The translations under genes and the position numbers were made by a program. This document shows, piece after piece, positions 7,319 through 12,944 of a stretch of DNA of 12,944 nt; position 1 is the first letter of the stretch, and every line of letters starts with the position of its first letter. The DNA comes from Acidobacteriota bacterium (GTDB lineage Bacteria; Acidobacteriota; Terriglobia; Acidoferrales; UBA7541). The stretch is from contig JAFAZL010000346.1 in the NCBI GenBank assembly GCA_019239815.1, positions 1-12,944 of the forward strand. Reading direction: 5' to 3'. The notes beneath the pieces were generated by a model. It was not told the origin of the DNA, ran no database searches, and saw only the letters and a list, made by a program, of their open reading frames with translations.

Positions 7319-9997
7319 ATGACAACACGGAAAAATCGCGACGACGAAAAACAGCGAGCGCTCGAGCAGGAAATCGCTTCACACCTGAACATGTCGCAGC
7401 AAGACCGCCAGGATCGCGGTGAATCGCCAGAGCAAGCAGCGCAATCTGCCCGCCGCGAATTCGGCAATGTCGCGCTCGTCGAACACGTAACGCGCGATCA
7501 ATGGCGCGGCCGTTGGTTTGACGAATTCCTGCAAGATCTCCGCTTCGCTATTCGCACACTGCGGAAAAGCCCGGGCTTCACCATCATTGCCATTCTGACG
7601 CTCGCTCTCGGCATCGGCGCCAACACCTCCCTCTTCTCCGTCGTCAACGCCGTCCTGCTCAATCCCATTGCTTACCCGCATCCCGAACAGCTCGTCATGC
7701 TTCACGAGAGCAAACCGAATTTTCGCGCCGGCTCGATCTCTTACCCCAACTTCCGCGACTGGCAGCACGACAACCACAGCTTTTCGTCAATGGCCGTCAT
7801 GCGCGGCACCAGCTTCACGCTCACCGGCCTGGGCGAAGCCGAGGAAATCCGCGCCCAATTCATTTCTTCCGACTTTTTTCCGCTCCTGGGCGTGCCACCG
7901 GTGATCGGCCGCTTCTTCGGTCCCGGCGAAGACGAAATCGGCGCGCCACCTTTGGTCCTCGTCAGCGCAAATTTCTGGCAACGCAAATTGTCCGGTTCAC
8001 CAGACGCCATCGGCAGAACTCTGAATCTCGACGGCAAAGCCTACACCATCGTCGGAGTTGCCCCCGCAAACTTCGACCTCTTCCAGCGCGTCGCCGTGTT
8101 TCCCGTCGATGTCTACGCTCCCATCGGCCAGTGGAACAATCCGATTCTCAACAAGCGCGAAGCCGGCCTGGGCATTCACGGCGTCGGCCGTCTCAAGCCC
8201 GGGATCACTCTCGAACAAGCCACCGCCGACATGCAGCGCGTCACCGACAATCTCGCGCAGGCCTATCCCGCGGAAGACAAAGGCATCGGCGCCACGCTCG
8301 TCGATTTCCGCAAGGAAATGCTCGGCGACGTGCAACGCGTCCTGCTCGTTCTGCTCGGCGCTGTCGGTTTTGTCCTCCTGATCGCTTGCGCCAACGTCGC
8401 CAATCTCCTTCTCGCACGCTCCACCGGTCGCACGCGTGAGTTCGCCATCCGCGTTGCGCTAGGGGGCGGCCGCGGCCGTCTCGTACGCCAACTCCTCACC
8501 GAGAGTCTGCTGCTCGCATTGAGCGGCGGCATCCTTGGCCTGTTCATCGCTCAAACAGCCACGCACGCCGCTGTCCAGGTCCTCCCGGTTCAACTCCCGC
8601 GTGCAGCCGCAATCGGAATCGATGGCAACGTCCTCTTCTTCACCGTAGGAATTTCCCTGCTCGCCGGAATCCTCTTCGGCATCGTTCCAGCGCTTAGGAT
8701 TTCTCATCCGCATCTGCACGACACGCTCAAAGAGGGCGGCCGTGGCGGAAGCGGTTCGCGAAATCGCGCGCAGGGCGTATTCGTTGTCGCCGAAATGGCG
8801 ATGGCGCTCGTGCTTCTGGTCGGTGCTGGACTCATGGTCCGCAGCCTCGTCGTCTTGTGGCGAACCGATCCCGGGTTCGATCCCGCCAATGTCATCACCT
8901 TCGGACTCGCATTGCCGCCCTCCACTCTCGGTGCTTCGGCGGATGCGATTCGAAGTCAGGTGCGCGACCTCGACCGAAAATTCGCCTCCATCCCCGGCGT
9001 CGACGCCGCCTCTCAATCCTGGGCCGCTTTTCCGATGAGCAGCGACGACGAACAACTCTTCTGGATAGATGGCAACCCGAAGCCAGCCACCGAAAGTGAC
9101 ATGAAGTGGACGCTCAATTATGTCGTTCAGCCCGACTATCTCAACGTGATGAAGATTCCACTCATTCGTGGCCGCTTCTTTAACCCTCACGACGACGAGC
9201 ATTCTCCTTTCGTAGCCGTCGTGGACGAAGAATTTGCCCGCAAATATTTCGCTGGAGAAAACCCGATCGGCAAGCGCATCCACATGGCACATCTCAACTT
9301 GATGGAGAACCATGACGTCGTGGTCGAGATCGTCGGCCTGGTCGGCCACGTGAACCAGTGGGGACTCGATTCCGATCTGAATGAGCAGCTTCGCGCGCAA
9401 ATCTACCTTTCTTGCGTGCAAATGCCTGATGACTACATCGTGGGTGTGCCGGGTGGCGGCGGAACATTTCTTGCTGTCCGCAGCGCGCTTCCGACCGAGC
9501 AACTCGTCGATTCCCTGCGCCGTACCAGTCGCGAAATTAACAGCGATCAAGCTGTCTACAACGTCCAGACCATGGATAGCGTGATCACCGCCAGTCTCGC
9601 AGCGCGGCGTTTCTCGATGATCTTGCTCGCCTCCTTTGCCGGGCTCGCGTTGCTCCTCTCCAGCATCGGTATCTACGGCGTGATTTCCTACGTCGTCGGC
9701 CAGAAGACCCGCGAAATCGGTCTGCGCATGGCTCTCGGAGCAAGCCGCCCAGCCGTGATGCGCATGATCCTGAGTCAAGGTGGAAAACTCGCCGCCGGAG
9801 GCGTCGTTGTCGGCATCGCTGCATCGTTCGCGCTCACCCGCCTGATGAGCGCGATGCTTTTCGGTGTAAGCGCGAGCGATCCATTTACATTCATCGCGGT
9901 CGCATCGTTACTGGCCGCGGTCGCCCTAGCCGCCTGCTACATCCCGGCACGCCGCGCCATGCAAGTCGATCCCATGGTGGCCCTCCGCCATGAATAA
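7319..9997 (+). CDS. ADOP-type duplicated MacB/FtsX permease 3 (type B body, type-A-like prefix)
   Basis: The 892-aa protein starts at ATG, 28 bp after permease 2, with GAGG 6 nt upstream. The prefix (1-87) opens like permease 4 (EKQ..LEQEIA.HL) and then matches permease 1 at 64 of 68 positions (residues 20-87). The rest follows permease 2: [36 protein letters not shown]1 is at about 88-114, the first MacB-like extracytoplasmic domain at about 115-338 and TM2 from about 341, with [10 protein letters not shown] and REFAIRVALGGGR. The second extracytoplasmic domain ends in a glycine-rich loop (VGVPGGGGTF) not seen in the others. The final FtsX domain starts near residue 768 with [13 protein letters not shown] and ends ARRAMQVDPMVALRHE. 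Type-A proteins have a CX5C pair here; this one does not. It is a membrane permease of unknown substrate without its own ATPase. Confidence 0.92.
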   Translation: MTTRKNRDDEKQRALEQEIASHLNMSQQDRQDRGESPEQAAQSARREFGNVALVEHVTRDQWRGRWFDEFLQDLRFAIRTLRKSPGFTIIAILTLALGIGANTSLFSVVNAVLLNPIAYPHPEQLVMLHESKPNFRAGSISYPNFRDWQHDNHSFSSMAVMRGTSFTLTGLGEAEEIRAQFISSDFFPLLGVPPVIGRFFGPGEDEIGAPPLVLVSANFWQRKLSGSPDAIGRTLNLDGKAYTIVGVAPANFDLFQRVAVFPVDVYAPIGQWNNPILNKREAGLGIHGVGRLKPGITLEQATADMQRVTDNLAQAYPAEDKGIGATLVDFRKEMLGDVQRVLLVLLGAVGFVLLIACANVANLLLARSTGRTREFAIRVALGGGRGRLVRQLLTESLLLALSGGILGLFIAQTATHAAVQVLPVQLPRAAAIGIDGNVLFFTVGISLLAGILFGIVPALRISHPHLHDTLKEGGRGGSGSRNRAQGVFVVAEMAMALVLLVGAGLMVRSLVVLWRTDPGFDPANVITFGLALPPSTLGASADAIRSQVRDLDRKFASIPGVDAASQSWAAFPMSSDDEQLFWIDGNPKPATESDMKWTLNYVVQPDYLNVMKIPLIRGRFFNPHDDEHSPFVAVVDEEFARKYFAGENPIGKRIHMAHLNLMENHDVVVEIVGLVGHVNQWGLDSDLNEQLRAQIYLSCVQMPDDYIVGVPGGGGTFLAVRSALPTEQLVDSLRRTSREINSDQAVYNVQTMDSVITASLAARRFSMILLASFAGLALLLSSIGIYGVISYVVGQKTREIGLRMALGASRPAVMRMILSQGGKLAAGGVVVGIAASFALTRLMSAMLFGVSASDPFTFIAVASLLAAVALAACYIPARRAMQVDPMVALRHE

Positions 9998-10032
9998 CCA
10001 TTTCGCGCACACTGCCCCGCTCGCCTCATGTA

Positions 10033-10054
10033 GGGGCGCAGCACGCTGCGCCCC
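10033..10054. repeat. Perfect 22-bp palindrome with 10-bp arms (copy 1)
   Basis: GGGGCGCAGC, a two-base AC centre and GCTGCGCCCC form a perfect hairpin, preceded by GTA. It begins 36 nt after the permease 3 stop and ends 45 nt before the permease 4 start. There is no T-run behind it, so it is a poor intrinsic terminator. It could be a REP-like dispersed element, an RNA-stability hairpin, or a protein site. A diverged copy with paired stem changes occurs at 12753-12774. Confidence 0.75.
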
Positions 10055-10087
10055 ATGTCCGCAAGTTCGATCCGTTCGCTTCTCTTC

Positions 10088-10091
10088 GAGG
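10088..10091 (+). promoter_or_regulatory. Ribosome binding site selecting the permease 4 start
   Basis: GAGG lies 8 nt before ATG at 10100. The leader TTCGAGGTCTCGATAATG resembles that of permease 3 (ACTCGAGGCCTTCGATG). The in-frame ATG at 10055 directly follows the palindrome, lacks such a site, and would add 15 residues unlike any ADOP prefix. Confidence 0.7.
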
Positions 10092-10099
10092 TCTCGATA

Positions 10100-12724
10100 A
10101 TGAAATCGTCCAACAATCGCAACGACGAGAAACAACACTCTCTCGAGCAGGAAATCGCCACCCATCTCGAAATGTCCGCCCGCGATCACCAGGACCGCGG
10201 CGCCTCACGCGAACGAGCCGCCGAAGCCGCACGCCGCGATTTCGGCAACGTCGCCCTCGTGGAACATGTCACCCGCGATCAGTGGCGCGGCCGCTGGCTC
10301 GAAGACTTCACGCAAGACGTGCGCCACGGCGCTCGACTCCTGCGCCGCAATCTCGGCTTCACGATCATCGCCGTCTTAACGCTCGCTCTCGGCATCGGCG
10401 CCAACACCGCCATCTTTAGCCTCGTCAACGGCATCTTGCTTCGCCCGCTCCCCTACGCGCATCCCAAAGAACTCATCAGCCTCAACAACGCCGCGTATCC
10501 CAAAGGCGGCCTCGTCGCTCTCCGCGAACGCTCCAAGACGATGGACATCGCCACCTACGCGGAAGGCTACGAATTCAATCTCACTGGCCTCGGCGATCCC
10601 ATTCGACTTAGCGGCACGCCCGTCTCCGCCGAACTTTTTTCCATCCTCGGCTCCGAACCCGCCCTCGGCCGCGTCTTCCGCACCGGCGACGACTCTGCTG
10701 GCAAAAGCAGCTTCGTCATCCTCAGCAACAATCTTTGGCAGCGTCAGTTCCACTCAGATCCCAACATCATCGGCCACCAAATCACGCTTGATGGCATACA
10801 GCGCGAAGTCGTTGGCGTCATGCCGCCCGATTTCCGCTTCCCATCCCCGCAAACCGAAGTCTGGATTCCGCTCAACATCGATCCACGCGATGCGCACACC
10901 TATTGGGGCGGCGACTATATGCCCACAATCGCGCGCCTGCGCCCCGGCGCAACGATGCAGCAAGCCGATACCGAAATCCGCTTCCTCCAACCGCAGGTAG
11001 CCGCTCTATTTCCGTGGCAAATGCCAAAAGCATGGAACTCCGACATTTCCGCCGTCTCGTTGCAAACGGGTTTGATCGGCGACGTCCGCGAACGCCTCCT
11101 GATCCTCCTCGTCGCCGTCGTTCTCGTCCTGCTCATCGCTTGCGCCAATGTGGCCAACCTCACGCTCTCGCGCGCATCCGTTCGCGAAAAAGAAATCGCC
11201 ATCCGCGCATCGATGGGCGCCGCGCGCCATCGCATCATTCGCCAACTCATCACCGAAGGCGTACTGATGGCATCCTTCGGCGGAGTGCTCGGCCTGCTTC
11301 TCGCCGACGCAGGTCTAACGCTTCTCAAATCCACGCTTCCCGCCGACACCCCCGGCCTCCTATCCGTCGCGATCGACTGGCGTGTCCTCCTCTTCACCGC
11401 AATTCTCATTGTCTTCACCGGCATCGCGTCCGGCGTCGCGCCCGCATTCCACTCTTCGCGCACCGAACTCACCGAATCGCTCAAAGCTGGCGGCCGCGGC
11501 ACAACGCTCGCCACCGGACGCCGCGTCCGCGCCATCCTCGTGATCGGCGAACTCGCTCTCGCCGTTCTTCTCGTCAGCGCCGCGGGCTTGCTCATCCGCA
11601 GCCTCTGGGCCCTCTCCCACGTCAATCCCGGCTTCAGCTCCGACAACGTCCTGACCGCGCGCGTCACACCCAACGAAAATTTCTGCGCCGATCAAGGCCG
11701 CTGCTTCGCCTTCTATCGCGATCTTCTCCGCGAAGTTCGCACTCTCCCCGGCGTAAACGAAGCCTCACTCATCAGCACGCTTCCGCTCGGCGGCCGCGTG
11801 CAAAAGCGCTCCACCGAGGTCGAGGGCTACCTCCCCGACGCGCAAAAGGTGACGCCACTCTTCTGGATGAACGCCGTCTCGCCCGGCTACTTCTACTCCA
11901 TGCGCATCCCGATCCTCAGCGGCCGCGATTTCAATGAAGCCGACACCACGGGCAACCCACGCTCGGTCATCGTCAGCGCCGACACCGCTCGCCGCTACTT
12001 CCCCAATCAGGACGCCGTCGGCAAACACATCCGCCTCGTCGGCGAAGAGAACTGGTCCACCATCGTCGGTGTCGCAAACGACGTCCGTGGCTACACTCTC
12101 AGTCGCGATATCCCCGCATGGATGGACGGCATGATCTACGTCCCATTCGGCCCCGGCGCGACGCTCGAAAACGGCAGCGTCCCCGCCGAAATGACTTTGA
12201 TCCTTCGCTCCACTACGGCCGCGCCGCAACTCGAACAATCCATCCGCGGTGTCGCCACCTCACTCAATCCCGAAGCGCCTGTCAGCGAAGTTAAAGCCAT
12301 GCCGCAAATTCTCTCTGGCGCAGCGTCTGCGCCGCGTTCCATCGCGTCTCTCTTCGCCGCCTTCGCCGCGCTCGCACTCGCCCTCGGCATCATCGGCATC
12401 TACGGCGTGATCTCCTTCTTCGTCGGCCAGCGCACGCGCGAAATTGGCATTCGAATCGCCATGGGTGCCCAACGCACCGACATCCTCAAACTCGTCGTCA
12501 GCGAAGGCCTTACGCTCACCGTCGTCGGCATCTTCGTCGGCCTCGCCTCCGCGCTAGCGCTCACGCGCTTCCTCAGCGCCTTCCTCTACGGAGTCAGCGC
12601 CACCGATCCGCTCGACTTCGCCGCCGTCGCCGCTCTTTTCGCCGCGGTAGCCCTCGCCGCCAGCTACGTCCCCGCTCGCCGCGCCATGCGCGTCGATCCC
12701 CTCACCGCCCTCCGCTATGAATAA
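10100..12724 (+). CDS. ADOP-type duplicated MacB/FtsX permease 4 (type A)
   Basis: From ATG at 10100 the protein has 874 residues, the shortest complete one here. Its prefix (1-87; EKQHSLEQEIATHLEMSARD, then the [12 protein letters not shown] core) leads into TM1 (about 88-114, [20 protein letters not shown]). The first extracytoplasmic domain parallels permease 1 closely (YPKGG, EFNLTG, DPNIIG, VVGVMP.DFR.PSP, RLRPGAT). TM2 begins near residue 333, then ANVANLTLSR and KEIAIRASMGAAR. The second extracytoplasmic domain carries NFCADQGRCFAFY, giving a CX5C pair (C529, C535) in register with permease 1. The final FtsX domain starts near residue 748 (REIGIRIAMGAQR) and ends RRAMRVDPLTALRYE. It is separated from permease 3 by 102 bp holding a palindrome, so it may be expressed partly independently. 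Codons end in C more often than in permeases 1 and 2 by eye. No ATPase domain; substrate unknown. Confidence 0.92.
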   Translation: MKSSNNRNDEKQHSLEQEIATHLEMSARDHQDRGASRERAAEAARRDFGNVALVEHVTRDQWRGRWLEDFTQDVRHGARLLRRNLGFTIIAVLTLALGIGANTAIFSLVNGILLRPLPYAHPKELISLNNAAYPKGGLVALRERSKTMDIATYAEGYEFNLTGLGDPIRLSGTPVSAELFSILGSEPALGRVFRTGDDSAGKSSFVILSNNLWQRQFHSDPNIIGHQITLDGIQREVVGVMPPDFRFPSPQTEVWIPLNIDPRDAHTYWGGDYMPTIARLRPGATMQQADTEIRFLQPQVAALFPWQMPKAWNSDISAVSLQTGLIGDVRERLLILLVAVVLVLLIACANVANLTLSRASVREKEIAIRASMGAARHRIIRQLITEGVLMASFGGVLGLLLADAGLTLLKSTLPADTPGLLSVAIDWRVLLFTAILIVFTGIASGVAPAFHSSRTELTESLKAGGRGTTLATGRRVRAILVIGELALAVLLVSAAGLLIRSLWALSHVNPGFSSDNVLTARVTPNENFCADQGRCFAFYRDLLREVRTLPGVNEASLISTLPLGGRVQKRSTEVEGYLPDAQKVTPLFWMNAVSPGYFYSMRIPILSGRDFNEADTTGNPRSVIVSADTARRYFPNQDAVGKHIRLVGEENWSTIVGVANDVRGYTLSRDIPAWMDGMIYVPFGPGATLENGSVPAEMTLILRSTTAAPQLEQSIRGVATSLNPEAPVSEVKAMPQILSGAASAPRSIASLFAAFAALALALGIIGIYGVISFFVGQRTREIGIRIAMGAQRTDILKLVVSEGLTLTVVGIFVGLASALALTRFLSAFLYGVSATDPLDFAAVAALFAAVALAASYVPARRAMRVDPLTALRYE

Positions 12725-12752
12725 CGCCACGCCACATTCCCAAATGCTCGTA

Positions 12753-12774
12753 GGGGCACGGCACGCCGTGCCCT
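12753..12774. repeat. Imperfect 22-bp palindrome (copy 2)
   Basis: GGGGCACGGC, an AC centre and GCCGTGCCCT pair at nine of ten positions, with a G/T wobble at the base. It is again preceded by GTA. It starts 29 nt after the permease 4 stop and ends 28 nt before the next permease. Relative to copy 1, two stem positions differ and both have a matching change in the other arm. The following TTCTTCC is pyrimidine-rich but is not a convincing terminator tail. Confidence 0.72.
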
Positions 12775-12802
12775 TCTTCCCCACCGCTCAAGGAGCGCAC
12801 CG

Positions 12803-12944
12803 ATGAACCCGTTCCGCAAAAATGGCGACGACGACAACCGTTCCGACCTCAACGCCGAACTCCAATCCCATCTCCAAATGTCTGCACGCGATCACGCCGA
12901 CCGTGGCGTCTCCCCGCAACAAGCCTCCGCCGCCGCCCGCCGCG
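12803..12944 (+). CDS. Fifth ADOP-type permease, N-terminal prefix only (cut by the window edge)
   Basis: ATG at 12803 follows AGGAG with a 7-nt spacer and opens a frame that continues to the window end (47 full codons). The peptide begins MNPFRKNGDDDNRSDLNAEL and continues QSHLQMSARDHADRGVSPQQASAAARR. It aligns with the start of the prefix in all four upstream permeases (E...SHL.M...D..DRG..P..A..AARR). Only the prefix is visible, so the duplicated permease body is inferred from context. The frame stops just before the EHVTRDQW core would appear. It lies 78 bp after permease 4. Confidence 0.85.
   Translation, partial: MNPFRKNGDDDNRSDLNAELQSHLQMSARDHADRGVSPQQASAAARR

Noticed and set aside
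8459..9778. Long minus-strand open frame (439 codons) inside permease 3
   Set aside because: It lies fully antisense to a well-conserved permease; the translation is rich in charged residues and His with no recognisable domain. It results from the codon bias of the plus-strand gene.
10033..10060. Palindrome as a Rho-independent terminator
   Set aside because: The stem is strong but no T-run follows, and a same-type permease gene begins 45 nt later. Partial attenuation cannot be excluded.
10055..10099. Upstream ATG start giving an 889-aa permease 4
   Set aside because: The ATG abuts the palindrome, has no Shine-Dalgarno, and the extra 15 residues do not match the family; ATG 10100 has GAGG at 8 nt.
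1..12944. CRISPR array, tRNA/rRNA, transposase or phage genes
   Set aside because: No regularly spaced repeats, tRNA-like cloverleaf or recognisable mobile-element protein was seen on either strand.

Overview
The window looks like chromosomal DNA from an Acidobacteriota (most likely Terriglobia/Acidobacteriales-type) genome. The main reason is a PadR-family regulator followed head-to-tail by large permeases of the ADOP type ('acidobacterial duplicated orphan permease', a MacB/FtsX-related family). The moderately high GC and the intergenic 'TCATCCTGAGCG...GAAGGATCT' repeat fit that assignment. No rRNA or other taxonomic marker is present, so the assignment rests on gene content.

Layout. (1) Positions 1-1247, minus strand: the N-terminal 415 codons of a multi-pass membrane protein resembling the GT39/ArnT/PMT glycosyltransferases. 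It starts at GTG and its 3' end lies outside the window. (2) Positions 1248-1609: a 362-bp divergent intergenic region with two degenerate copies of a dispersed repeat and, just before padR, a tandem dyad that is a good candidate PadR operator. (3) Positions 1610-1972, plus strand: a 120-aa PadR regulator with a TTG start. (4) Positions 1969-12724: four complete ADOP permeases of 883, 883, 892 and 874 aa. The first overlaps padR by ATGA; the following gaps are 18, 28 and 102 bp. (5) Position 12803 to the end: the first 47 codons of a fifth ADOP, cut by the window edge.

How the genes may work together. PadR probably represses the whole array from the operator in front of its own gene. Each permease has a cytoplasmic N-terminal prefix followed by two MacB-like halves (one TM helix, an extracytoplasmic domain, then three TM helices), so each is effectively a fused permease dimer. 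No ATPase or membrane-fusion protein is encoded here, so any energising ATPase would have to come from elsewhere. Permeases 1 and 4 form one sequence type and 2 and 3 another (an A-B-B-A order), while the N-terminal prefixes follow a different grouping.

The least expected signals are a pair of 22-bp palindromes placed after permeases 3 and 4 with paired stem changes, the mosaic prefixes, and the tandem operator-like dyad. ADOP arrays are a known family of unknown function. I do not see a clearly new system beyond these features.
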